Notes: generated from the letters alone by a model not told the origin. Counted from the stretch's first letter, positions 1 to 6,955 are shown. The stretch: DNA of 13,168 bases from a bacterium (GCA_026985515.1 JALSQH010000109.1:1-13168), one strand, 5' to 3'. Numbers and translations are program-made.

Positions 1-670
1 CAAAGGAAAAAGCAAAATCCCCGACATAGTCCATTATTCCAGCCACGAGTCCTGCTTCCATCTTACTGTTAAACTCAGCCTTTGTGCCCTTTAAACCCTT
101 ACCAGTAATTTGCGTTTCTACATCCATTTCATTCCTTGCGAGAACATATATATTTGCACCAAGACCAACTCTGAAATTCCTGTGCAACTTCACTCCAAAC
201 GATGGTACCACAATCATCTGAGGTCTGGAATACCTGAAAAATTGTGGAGAATTGTCAAGAGAATCGTAGTACTGAAAAGGCACCGTAAAGAGAGAATCGG
301 AACCAGTAACAATACCAAAAACTATCCTTTTCCCAAATTTTATGATATGGGTTACAGGGAAAGAAAAATTAACCACACCATAATTCACAGCTCCATTCCT
401 GATATCAAAGTGAGAAGCTGAAAGTACAGGTAAAAAGTATACATAACTCAAACTTACCGATGCACTTTTTGCAAGAGTCAGTGAAGCAGGATTGTAATAT
501 GCGGCAGTCTCACTCTCGTAGAACCCAGGCATAACCTGGAGAGAAGCCACTGAAACCGGGGAGATTCCAGCATCATTGGGCATATTCATGAAATTAGCAA
601 AAAGATTATCAACGATAAAAAAGAACAGAGACGCAATTACCCATATTTCCCCTTTACCTTTCTGTACCAT
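1..670 (-). CDS. Outer-membrane beta-barrel protein, FadL/PorV-like (N-terminal part, runs off left edge)
   Basis: The reverse strand is open from an ATG at 670 to the window edge (223 codons, no stop). It starts with a Sec signal peptide: a Lys-containing N-terminus, a hydrophobic core (WVIASLFFFIV) and a likely cleavage after Ala25 (NLFA). A YYNPASL motif follows at about residues 58-64, matching the NPA motif near the N-terminus of FadL/OmpP1 and PorV-type barrels. Alternating aromatic/polar strands and a GVKLHRNFRVGLGANIYV stretch also fit a barrel. By family, it would sit in the outer membrane and move hydrophobic compounds; the substrate cannot be read from sequence. The start overlaps the end of the preceding SDR gene by 34 bases in another frame; an AGGACGGTGG stretch just upstream can serve as ribosome binding site, so translation is probably coupled. 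FadL versus PorV-type is unresolved without the C-terminus. Confidence 0.75.
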   Translation of the reverse strand, partial: MVQKGKGEIWVIASLFFFIVDNLFANFMNMPNDAGISPVSVASLQVMPGFYESETAAYYNPASLTLAKSASVSLSYVYFLPVLSASHFDIRNGAVNYGVVNFSFPVTHIIKFGKRIVFGIVTGSDSLFTVPFQYYDSLDNSPQFFRYSRPQMIVVPSFGVKLHRNFRVGLGANIYVLARNEMDVETQITGKGLKGTKAEFNSKMEAGLVAGIMDYVGDFAFSF

Positions 671-1638
671 GCCACCGTCCTTTTTATTGCCTCATCAAAA
701 TCTACTATGGGGCTGTATCCCAGAAGCTTTTGAGCCTTTTTACTTGAAAAAACCAGATCATCCTTCATAAGTAACGCCCTGTATCTGGTAACAGGAGGCT
801 CACCTTTTATCTTAAAAAGCAACCATATCTTTTCCATTATGGATGCTGCGATACTGGCAACTGGATATGGAATGCTGAGCCAGGGATGTTTAACCCCAAG
901 GGCATCGCAGAATTTTTCAATCAGTTCCTTCCATGTAACTATCCATGGGTCAGCGATTATGAATACTTCTCCAGAGGCTTTTTCATGTTTTCCTGCAAGT
1001 TCAAGACCGTGAACAAGATTCTCTACATAAGCGGTGGAAACCTTTGCCCTTCCACCATTCACATATGAAAAAGCCCCCTTTTCTAATGCTCTCGCAAGCT
1101 TATAGAAACTCGTAGTGTCATTTGGACCAAAGGGGAAAAGCCCTGGTCTTATTATCACGCCTTCAATTTTTCCTTCACTGTGAAACTGGTTTACATAATC
1201 CTCGCCTTTTATCTTTGATCTTCCATAATAAAGATAAGATGGGCAATCCCTTGGAGCTGTTTCATCTGTACCCCTGTGGCCATTGTAAGCATGAACCGCG
1301 ACAGAACTCATGTAAACAAATCTTTTTACTCCTGCCCTGGCGGAAGCCTCAAGCATATTCAGTGTTCCTCCAGCATTCACCCTCATAAAAAGTTCTTCCG
1401 GGCCCCAGTCAGAAGCAATGGCTGCAAGGTGAAAAACCACATCAACACCTTCCACAGCAGAAAGAAGGGTCTCAGGTTCTGTAATGTCACCATACACTAT
1501 CTCAGTATCAAATCCCTCAATAAAATCAAGGGGTGTTCCTTTCAAAACCATTGACCTGACTTTCCATCCCCTCTCAATCAAAATTTTAACAAGATTGCTC
1601 CCGATAAAACCATTGGCTCCAGTTACAAGTGCTAACAT
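637..1638 (-). CDS. Extended SDR NAD(P)-dependent oxidoreductase (epimerase / 3-beta-hydroxysteroid dehydrogenase-like)
   Basis: A 333-residue protein of the NAD-dependent epimerase/dehydratase (extended SDR) superfamily. It has the Rossmann dinucleotide motif TGANGFIG at residues 6-13, an acidic Asp51 in the GDITE turn, the catalytic Ser pair at 111-112 (MSSVAV) and the YxxxK pair Tyr138/Lys142 (YGRSK). All active-site residues are intact, so it should be a working cytoplasmic oxidoreductase. The C-terminus (KLLGYSP, then a TVAWYRK ending) resembles 3-beta-HSD-like and hopanoid/OleD-type reductases more than nucleotide-sugar epimerases; that is inference from memory of the family, and the substrate is unknown. 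The start is supported by a strong AGGAGGG 4 bases upstream that overlaps the stop of the CPBP gene. It is the third gene of the minus-strand operon, and its 3' end overlaps the start of the outer-membrane protein gene. Confidence 0.88.
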   Translation of the reverse strand: MLALVTGANGFIGSNLVKILIERGWKVRSMVLKGTPLDFIEGFDTEIVYGDITEPETLLSAVEGVDVVFHLAAIASDWGPEELFMRVNAGGTLNMLEASARAGVKRFVYMSSVAVHAYNGHRGTDETAPRDCPSYLYYGRSKIKGEDYVNQFHSEGKIEGVIIRPGLFPFGPNDTTSFYKLARALEKGAFSYVNGGRAKVSTAYVENLVHGLELAGKHEKASGEVFIIADPWIVTWKELIEKFCDALGVKHPWLSIPYPVASIAASIMEKIWLLFKIKGEPPVTRYRALLMKDDLVFSSKKAQKLLGYSPIVDFDEAIKRTVAWYRKVKGKYG

Positions 1639-1646
1639 TCTCCCTC

Positions 1647-2369
1647 CTATTTAACAAGATGTATGTAACAGAACAATTCAGTCAGAGCCCCCACATACCA
1701 GTGGACCAGCAGAGAATATAAAATCGACCTGGTTCTCAATGCAACTGCACCAAAAACAAGTCCAGCTATTATTGCAGAAATCATTTCTCCCTCAGGCTTA
1801 CCTATGTGAACAACTGTGCTTGGAAGGGTTTGCATCATTATTATGAAAAATGGGGCTATCCTTCCCACAAGAGAGAACTGCATAAATCCCCTAAAAAAGA
1901 ACTCCCAGCCTATGTAATAAAATAGATAGAGAAATATCCAGAGAAAATAATTTGATGCACTTCTACCCACCTCTTTCCATAGGGGATACTCCTTCAAAAA
2001 ATCGGGAGAAGCTGCATTTATGTAGAGAGGAAGAGGAAGTAAAACGAAGCTCAGCAAAACAAAGTAAAAACCGAATCTCCTGCCTTCCCTGTCACCAAGG
2101 GTCAGTCCATAATCTTTAAGGCTCTTTTTAAAGTAAAACTTAACCACTCCCGCAGGTATAAGGAAAAAAAACACAAATGAGAAGAAAAACCTGTAAGCCT
2201 GACTGTAAAAATCTGGCTTTTCCCTGACCCAATCAACATTTCCCCAGTTGTGCAAAAAATATGAGGGATGACCCTGGTAGGCAAAAAGAACAAGGAGAAA
2301 ACTGCTCAAAATAAGGGCAGTACCACTCTCTTTATCAATTCCTCTAAACTGCTCCCAGAACTTCTTCAT
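1647..2369 (-). CDS. CPBP-family (Abi/CAAX-type) intramembrane protease-like protein
   Basis: About 240 residues with several hydrophobic segments (roughly 18-32, 60-80, 98-117, 140-156, 170-185, 197-212 and 217-236), so a polytopic inner-membrane protein. It carries the CPBP (PF02517) signature in variant form: GWEFFFRGF at 154-162 in place of EExxxR, His188 followed by GKPEGE, and a third His223 in LLVHWY. By family, these residues form a metal-dependent intramembrane endopeptidase site; the first glutamate of the usual EE pair is Trp here. I chose the ATG at 2369 rather than the GTG at 2378: the ATG overlaps the upstream stop as TGATG, and GAGAGGGGTGG lies at proper distance for the ATG but abuts the GTG. 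The gene sits between two SDR genes in a translationally coupled operon. The substrate is unknown, and protease activity is assumed from family only. Confidence 0.8.
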   Translation of the reverse strand: MKKFWEQFRGIDKESGTALILSSFLLVLFAYQGHPSYFLHNWGNVDWVREKPDFYSQAYRFFFSFVFFFLIPAGVVKFYFKKSLKDYGLTLGDREGRRFGFYFVLLSFVLLPLPLYINAASPDFLKEYPLWKEVGRSASNYFLWIFLYLFYYIGWEFFFRGFMQFSLVGRIAPFFIIMMQTLPSTVVHIGKPEGEMISAIIAGLVFGAVALRTRSILYSLLVHWYVGALTELFCYIHLVK

Positions 2370-3352
2370 CAGATCCACCCCTCTCTAAGATACCATTCAT
2401 AAGTGATTTTCCCACCCTTTTTAATGGAATACTCTGGCTCATATCCAAGAACACTTTTAGCCTTTTCAATGCTCATCATCCAGTTCGTCTGTTTAAGTTC
2501 TGACACCTTCTGCAGATTAAAAATCTGAGGTTTACCAGTCATTCTCATCTTTATTTCTGACATCATTGCAGCGGGATAGACAACCCATAGTGGAATTCTG
2601 AAGGAAATTACCTTCTTACCAATTGCTCTGGCTATTCTTTTAAAGGCCTCTATGGTTGAAATATTTTCCCTGTCACCAATATGAAAAACCTCCCCTGCTC
2701 CTTTTTCTGATTCAGCGGCGAGAATTATTCCCTTTACAAGATCTTTCACAAAAACGAAATTTGTCCATGTATCCTTTCCCACATCACTCACTATCCCATA
2801 TTTCAGCATTCTGAAAACATCAAGCATCCCGTAATCTCTTGGACCATATACTGGCGGAGGCCTCACTATGGTTATCGGAAAATATTTTTCAAAACTCTTT
2901 ACCACTTTCTCTCCTGCCAGTTTACTCTCCCCATACCAGCTAACAGGATGCGGAGGTGTTTCTTCTGTGACAGGCTCCATATCTTTTCCAGGACCCACTG
3001 CTGCAAGGGAAGAAAGATAGAGAAACCTTTCGGGCGAAGCACCTGCCTTTACCATCTGCTCAAGAAGTCTGCGGGTACCTCCTTCATTTACCCTGAAATA
3101 ATCCTCCTTTTTAACACCCATGATGGCACCGGCAATATGATACACATAGTTACTCTTTTTAAGAATTTCTCTCAATTCACCAGAAAGCTCATTTCTGAGG
3201 TCCCCGTACACAAGTTTAACCTTCTTATCCTTCAACCACTGCAAGTTACTCGTTTTTCTGACAAGGGTATATACCTCATATTCCTTTTCAATAAGAGCAT
3301 CAACAAGATGGCTCCCAACAAATCCGGTGGCACCTGTTACAAAAACTCTCAT
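2369..3352 (-). CDS. Extended SDR NAD(P)-dependent oxidoreductase, first gene of the minus-strand operon
   Basis: A 327-residue extended SDR (NAD-dependent epimerase/dehydratase superfamily). Visible motifs: TGATGFVG at residues 6-13 for dinucleotide binding, Asp51 in the YGDLR turn, catalytic Ser114/Ser115 (LSSLAAVG), and Tyr140-x3-Lys144 (YGESK). The RPPPVYGPRD segment at 164-173 is the typical loop after the catalytic helix in this superfamily. Length and motif order are complete, so an active cytoplasmic reductase or epimerase is expected; the substrate cannot be deduced. It resembles the SDR at 637-1638 in overall build, suggesting related chemistry or an old duplication. The start has GGAGGAA upstream, and a minus-strand promoter with a perfect TATAAT lies about 30 bases before it. 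The TGA stop overlaps the ATG of the CPBP gene, implying coupled translation. Confidence 0.88.
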   Translation of the reverse strand: MRVFVTGATGFVGSHLVDALIEKEYEVYTLVRKTSNLQWLKDKKVKLVYGDLRNELSGELREILKKSNYVYHIAGAIMGVKKEDYFRVNEGGTRRLLEQMVKAGASPERFLYLSSLAAVGPGKDMEPVTEETPPHPVSWYGESKLAGEKVVKSFEKYFPITIVRPPPVYGPRDYGMLDVFRMLKYGIVSDVGKDTWTNFVFVKDLVKGIILAAESEKGAGEVFHIGDRENISTIEAFKRIARAIGKKVISFRIPLWVVYPAAMMSEIKMRMTGKPQIFNLQKVSELKQTNWMMSIEKAKSVLGYEPEYSIKKGGKITYEWYLREGWI

Positions 3353-3378
3353 ACACTTCCTCCGCCGCTTTTGAGAGA

Positions 3379-3407
3379 ATTATAGCAGAAAACATTTAAA
3401 TTGGAAA
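3379..3407 (-). promoter_or_regulatory. Sigma-70-type promoter for the minus-strand SDR operon
   Basis: On the minus strand the -10 is a perfect TATAAT (3384-3379). It is preceded by a 17-base spacer and a TTTCCA -35 (3407-3402, 4 of 6 consensus bases). The start codon of the first SDR gene is 27 bases downstream with a GGAGGAA ribosome binding site between. It faces the plus-strand promoter at 3420-3448 in a divergent arrangement. Confidence 0.6.
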
Positions 3408-3419
3408 AATGAAAATTCA

Positions 3420-3448
3420 TTGACTCAGAAAATTTTTGAGTATAACAT
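3420..3448 (+). promoter_or_regulatory. Sigma-70-type promoter for the plus-strand SDR / acyl-CoA dehydrogenase pair
   Basis: TTGACT (3420-3425, 5 of 6 consensus bases) is the -35. Two overlapping -10 choices exist: TAACAT at 3443-3448 with a 17-base spacer, or TATAAC at 3441-3446 with a 15-base spacer. An AGGAGG at 3460-3465 precedes the ATG at 3471. The spacer holds an inverted repeat (listed separately), so access to this promoter could be controlled. Confidence 0.55.
3423..3441. promoter_or_regulatory. Operator-like near-palindrome inside the plus-strand promoter
   Basis: A 19-base inverted repeat with arms ACTCAGAAA and TTTTTGAGT about a central A, broken by only one mismatched pair. 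It fills the stretch from the end of the -35 to the -10, where a bound dimeric repressor would block RNA polymerase. As RNA it would be a poor hairpin and there is no matching T tract, so a protein-binding site is the more likely reading. The regulator is unknown and none is encoded in the window. Confidence 0.4.
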
Positions 3449-3470
3449 TTAGTTAAGTCAGGAGGAAAAA

Positions 3471-4397
3471 ATGAAAATAGTCGTTACCGGGGCAGCGGGG
3501 TACATTGCTTCACTACTTATCCCGGAGCTTCTTAACCTCAGTGAAGTTGAGAAAGTCACCGGAGTTGATATTAAGCAACCGGATTTTACACATACTCGAT
3601 TCACCTTCAGAAAAATAGATGTCAGAGACCCTGAAATCTCAAAGGTCTTCAGCGGACACGATTATCTGGTTCATCTTGCATTTATTGTCACTCCCAGAGG
3701 GAGTATCAGTGAAATTGATTCAATAAATATACTGGGTTCCAAAAATGTATTTATTTCAGCTGTTCACGCAGGTATTAAACACATTTTTTACACAAGTTCC
3801 ATTGCAGCTTATGGTGCAAGTCCTGAGCACAAACTTCCCTTAACTGAAGATGCTCCTCTACGCCCCAACAAAGACTGGTACTACTCTCGCGCCAAAGGAG
3901 AAGTGGAATTTTTTATCCAGAGATTCAGAAAAGAGTTCCCGGAAATGAAAATTACCATTTTCCGCCCTGCCATACTTCTCGGTCCCAGAATCAACAACCC
4001 GTTTGGAACTCTTCTTAAGCTTCCCATTCTACCTGATTTCGGCCTTGATACCAGAATTGAATGGGTATACGACTCAGATGTCATAAATGCAATTGTTCTC
4101 GCAATAAAAAAGGGTAAGGAAGGAATTTTCAATCTGGGTGGAGATAACCCTCTGACAATAAAAGAGATAGCAGAAATAACGGGCAGGAAAACATTTCCTT
4201 TTAATTATAAGCTCGCCCTGAGGCTTTTAAAATATTCAGCCAGGTTAAACTTGCTCCATGAAGGATACTATGAATGGGTTGACAAAGCGTTGAGATACAC
4301 TCTCTGGATGGATTCTTCAAAGGCAAAGAGAGAACTGGGATGGCAACCAGAGTTTGACTCAGCCGGTGCAATTAAAAAGTTTCTTGGTATTAACTGA
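3471..4397 (+). CDS. Extended SDR NAD(P)-dependent oxidoreductase (third paralogue), plus strand
   Basis: A 308-residue extended SDR. The dinucleotide motif is TGAAGYIA at residues 6-13, where the last Gly of TGxxGxxG is Ala; this occurs in some atypical or extended SDRs. Asp33 at the end of beta-2 (GVDIK) suggests a preference for NAD over NADP. Catalytic Ser109/Ser110 (TSSIAAYG) and Tyr138/Lys142 (YSRAK) are present, followed by FRPAILLGPR. It is somewhat shorter than the two minus-strand SDRs and more distant from them. It begins with a clear AGGAGG and its own promoter. The stop is 15 bases before the acyl-CoA dehydrogenase start, so the two are surely co-transcribed. A role as a partner dehydrogenase or reductase on an acyl or lipid substrate is inference from context; the exact reaction is unknown. 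Confidence 0.87.
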   Translation: MKIVVTGAAGYIASLLIPELLNLSEVEKVTGVDIKQPDFTHTRFTFRKIDVRDPEISKVFSGHDYLVHLAFIVTPRGSISEIDSINILGSKNVFISAVHAGIKHIFYTSSIAAYGASPEHKLPLTEDAPLRPNKDWYYSRAKGEVEFFIQRFRKEFPEMKITIFRPAILLGPRINNPFGTLLKLPILPDFGLDTRIEWVYDSDVINAIVLAIKKGKEGIFNLGGDNPLTIKEIAEITGRKTFPFNYKLALRLLKYSARLNLLHEGYYEWVDKALRYTLWMDSSKAKRELGWQPEFDSAGAIKKFLGIN

Positions 4398-4412
4398 CTT
4401 CAGGGGGAAGGT

Positions 4413-5566
4413 ATGGTTGATTACTTTGAAATATTTTCAGATCTATCCACAGAGGAAAAAATCGCCTGGGAAACTGCAAGAAGATTTGTTGATGAAAGGG
4501 TCATTCCCATTATCAGTGAATACTTTGAAAATTACCAGTTACCCATTCATCTTGTTGAAGAAATGGGAAAACTTGGATTTCTGGGAATAAATCTACCTGT
4601 AGAATATGGTTGTCCTGGATTGAACAACATGGCTTACGGTCTTGTGATGATGGAACTTGAAAGGGAGACAGTGGACTCAGGAGTTTCGCCTCTGTACAGA
4701 GCAGTCTCGTTATGTATCCAATTTACACATTTGGAACAGAGGAACAGAAAAGGAAGTGGTTACCATTACTTGCACAGGGAAAGGCAATAGGATGTTTCGG
4801 CCTCACCGAACCCGATTTCGGTTCAGATGCTGGCGGTATTCAAACAAAGGCTGTGAAAGATGGAAACCGCTATATTCTCAATGGCACAAAAATGTGGATA
4901 ACAAATGGTTCCATTGCAGATATAGCTATCGTCTGGGCAAAATTAGATGGTGAAATAAGAGCATTTATCGTGGAAAAAGGCACAAAAGGGTTTTATGCAA
5001 CGGACATAAAAAGGAAAATGTCATTGAGAGCCTCGGTTACATCTGAATTGCACTTTGAAGATTGCGCTGTACCTGAGGAAAACATCCTGCCAGGTGCAAA
5101 AGGATTAAAATCAGCCCTGATGTGTCTCAATCAGGCAAGATACAGTATTGCCTGGGGAGCCATTGGCTCAGCAGTTGCATCCTACGAAGCAGCCCTTCAA
5201 TATGCAAGGGAAAGAATCCAGTTCGGGAAACCCATCGCCTCCTTTCAGCTTGTCCAGAAAAAACTTGTATGGATGCTAACGGAAATAACAAAAGCTCAAC
5301 TGATGATGTACCATCTTGCACGCTTAAAAGATGAAGGCAGGATCAAACATACCCAGATTTCAATGGCAAAGATGAACAATGTCAGTATGGCTCTTGAAAT
5401 AGCAAGAGTGGCACGGGACATTCATGGAGCCAATGGAATCACCCTTGACTATCCACCGATACGACATCTTCTGAACATGGAAGCTGTAAACACTTATGAA
5501 GGAACATATGATATTCAAACTCTTATAATAGGAAGAGACATAACAGGGTTCCAGGCCTTCAGGTAG
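4413..5566 (+). pseudogene. Glutaryl-CoA-dehydrogenase-type acyl-CoA dehydrogenase, broken by a one-base frameshift
   Basis: The frame from ATG 4413 gives a good acyl-CoA dehydrogenase N-terminus (84 residues to ELER at 4662-4664). The family sequence then continues in the -1 frame from 4664 (GDSGLRSFASVQSSL) to the stop at 5564-5566. Restoring one G in the GGG run at 4663-4665 yields an intact protein of about 384 residues, the usual family length. GCDH-type motifs: LRSFASVQSSLV at 89-100 (the Arg is the substrate-carboxylate contact in GCDH), GCFGLTEPDFGSD at 127-139 for FAD, KMSLRAS, QARYSIAWG, and TYEGTYD with the catalytic-base Glu at about 363. By family, this FAD enzyme oxidises (and in GCDH decarboxylates) a dicarboxyl-CoA and passes electrons to ETF. 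Without correction the pieces read as 4413-4790 and 4712-5566. Whether the break is real or a homopolymer sequence error cannot be told here; conservation on both sides favours an error or a very recent mutation. Confidence 0.85.
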
Positions 5567-5588
5567 CTATCTTTTCCAAATCTACCTG
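5560..5588. repeat. Inverted repeat spanning the acyl-CoA dehydrogenase stop codon
   Basis: Perfect 7-base arms CAGGTAG (5560-5566, containing the TAG stop) and CTACCTG (5582-5588) are separated by 15 bases. In RNA this gives a short 3'-end hairpin. No T tract follows, so it is not a standard intrinsic terminator; it may protect the 3' end or be chance. Confidence 0.3.
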
Positions 5589-5665
5589 CAATCAATAAAA
5601 GCTGTTTCCCAATAATCCAAATTTAGCAAATAGAATTATCTCACTTACCAGCAAGATTGAAAATA

Positions 5666-5680
5666 TGTCACCGGGTGACA
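5666..5680. promoter_or_regulatory. 15-base perfect palindrome, candidate regulator-binding site
   Basis: TGTCACC-G-GGTGACA is a perfect inverted repeat with a single central base, followed three bases later by another TGTCA. The single-base centre makes it a poor RNA hairpin and a good dimer-binding site. It lies about 51 bases upstream of the sigma-54-like element at 5731-5746, a place where an activator site could work. No regulator gene is in the window. Confidence 0.4.
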
Positions 5681-5730
5681 AAATGTCAAAACTGGAAGGC
5701 CATAATTGATGATTTTAATCAACCTCCTCA

Positions 5731-5746
5731 GGGCACATTTTTTGCA
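5731..5746 (+). promoter_or_regulatory. Sigma-54 (RpoN) -24/-12 promoter-like element
   Basis: GGGCAC-ATTTT-TTGCA matches the RpoN consensus TGGCAC-N5-TTGCA at 10 of 11 fixed positions, with exact spacing between the GG and GC doublets; only the first T is replaced by G. Transcription would start near 5757 and run rightward. The only thing ahead on the plus strand is a pair of inverted repeats, a terminator-like hairpin and then the antisense of the DUF362 gene. A chance match in AT-rich DNA is possible. Confidence 0.4.
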
Positions 5747-5784
5747 TAATAACTCAGGAATTATGCCTATGTTACCCCCTGAGT
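5744..5784 (+). repeat. Two overlapping, mutually exclusive inverted repeats
   Basis: Pair 1 is GCATAAT (5744-5750) with ATTATGC (5760-5766), loop 9. Pair 2 is ACTCAGG (5752-5758) with CCTGAGT (5778-5784), loop 19. The left arm of pair 2 lies in the loop of pair 1 and the right arm of pair 1 lies in the loop of pair 2, so the two stems interlock and either exclude each other or form a pseudoknot. In front of a terminator-like hairpin, such a layout can act as an RNA switch or a structured small RNA, but function is unproven. Confidence 0.4.
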
Positions 5785-5786
5785 GA

Positions 5787-5819
5787 GAGGAAGGGAGCTT
5801 TTCCCTTCCTCACTTTTCT
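5787..5819 (+). terminator. Rho-independent terminator-like hairpin at the convergent gene ends
   Basis: A perfect 10-base stem GAGGAAGGGA (5787-5796) / TCCCTTCCTC (5802-5811) with a 5-base loop, followed on the plus strand by ACTTTTCT. The right arm and T tract overlap the stop codon and last codons of the minus-strand DUF362 gene. The T tract is on the plus side, so it best ends rightward transcripts: the SDR/acyl-CoA dehydrogenase operon or any transcript from 5757. On the minus strand the stem could still help end DUF362 transcription but lacks a T run. Confidence 0.6.
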
Positions 5820-6955
5820 AAAACCGGAAATCTGGCTTTAAAAAGTGGTTTCAATCGGTACTTTCTCGTACCAACTCCAAATTCTTCCGCGTATCTCAGC
5901 TGAATATCCCACTCAATCTCTGGATGAAGCGATCTGAATTTATCTTTACCCCTTTTCTCAGGTGGAAAGTATGTATCTTCTCTCCAGGGTGCAGCGTTCA
6001 CAAGATCAACTGATGCCTGATCTATGGCAACGGGGTCCTGAGATGCAAGTATTCCAATATCATTCACGATGGGTATATCTGAATGATTGACACAATCACA
6101 GAGAGGTGATACATTTTTTATGAAATTCACAAAAAGAATTTTCCCCTTTTTATTGCTCATCACGCCTGCAACATGTTCTATAAGTTTCTCCTGAATTACG
6201 GCCTGATCCGCATTCCAGTTAATCTTCACTGCGTTTTCTGGACACGCCGCGATACAATCGGCACAGCCTATGCACTTTTCAGAATTTATCACTGCAACTT
6301 TGTTAACAAGAGTTATTGCTTCAACAGGGCATGCTGTAACGCAGATCCCGCATCCGGTGCATTTTTTTTCCTTCACATATGGAGCAACTGTTGAATGCAT
6401 GCTTAACTTACTTTCACGAATGCTGCACCCCATTCCAAGATTTTTCAGAGCTCCACCAAAACCAAACACTTCATGACCCTTAAAATGGGAGAGAACAATC
6501 ATGGCATCAGCTTCATAAATTGCAGATGCTATTTTCACCTCTTTATAATACTTCCCGTTCACCTCAACCTTAACATGATCATGTCCCCTCAACCCATCAG
6601 CAATGATCACTGGAGCACCAGTATTGATAGTTGCAAAACCGTGTCTCTCTGCCAGAAGGTGATGATCAACGGCATTTGTCCTCTGACCTTTGTAGAGAGT
6701 GTTCGTATCAGTTAAAAAAGGATTTCCACCAAGTTCCTTTACATATGAAACAACAGCTGACGCAAAGAGAGGAGATATAAAACCCGTGTTCCCCTCTTCA
6801 CCAAAGTGTACTTTAATGGCAACAAGATTACCACTTTCAACAATCTTCTCTATTCCAGCCTCTCTCAACAATCTCCTGAATTTTTTAAAAAGGTTGACAG
6901 AATAGGAGGCATGAAAATCTATTCCATAGACGTCAGCTACTTTTTCGTTATTCAT
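5810..6955 (-). CDS. DUF362 protein with two [4Fe-4S] ferredoxin motifs
   Basis: A 381-residue protein with the DUF362 fold in two parts (about 1-190 and 270-340) around a 2x[4Fe-4S] ferredoxin insert. The cluster motifs are C199-x2-C202-x2-C205-x3-C209 (CTGCGICVTACP) and C228-x2-C231-x2-C234-x3-C238 (CIGCADCIAACP). Typical DUF362 stretches are seen: AIKVHFGEEGNTGF, LSHFKGHEVFGFGGALKNLGMGC and SQDPVAIDQASVDL. Two further Cys (286, 288) could bind metal. No signal peptide or membrane segment is visible, so it is cytoplasmic. The family is widespread in anaerobes and its reaction is not settled; an electron-transfer role is inferred from the clusters. The start is fixed by AAGGAG 8 bases upstream. 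It stands alone, convergent with the acyl-CoA dehydrogenase and divergent from uppS. Confidence 0.92.
   Translation of the reverse strand: MNNEKVADVYGIDFHASYSVNLFKKFRRLLREAGIEKIVESGNLVAIKVHFGEEGNTGFISPLFASAVVSYVKELGGNPFLTDTNTLYKGQRTNAVDHHLLAERHGFATINTGAPVIIADGLRGHDHVKVEVNGKYYKEVKIASAIYEADAMIVLSHFKGHEVFGFGGALKNLGMGCSIRESKLSMHSTVAPYVKEKKCTGCGICVTACPVEAITLVNKVAVINSEKCIGCADCIAACPENAVKINWNADQAVIQEKLIEHVAGVMSNKKGKILFVNFIKNVSPLCDCVNHSDIPIVNDIGILASQDPVAIDQASVDLVNAAPWREDTYFPPEKRGKDKFRSLHPEIEWDIQLRYAEEFGVGTRKYRLKPLFKARFPVLEK

Noticed and set aside
110-421. A 103-codon plus-strand open frame near the left edge.
   Set aside because: It is opposite the outer-membrane protein gene, which has a signal peptide and barrel-like sequence throughout; the plus-strand product looks random.
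4662-4668. Programmed -1 ribosomal frameshift as the explanation for the broken acyl-CoA dehydrogenase.
   Set aside because: The codons GAA AGG do not form a standard X-XXY-YYZ slippery site, no strong downstream stem is apparent, and the family does not use frameshifting; a missing G is simpler.
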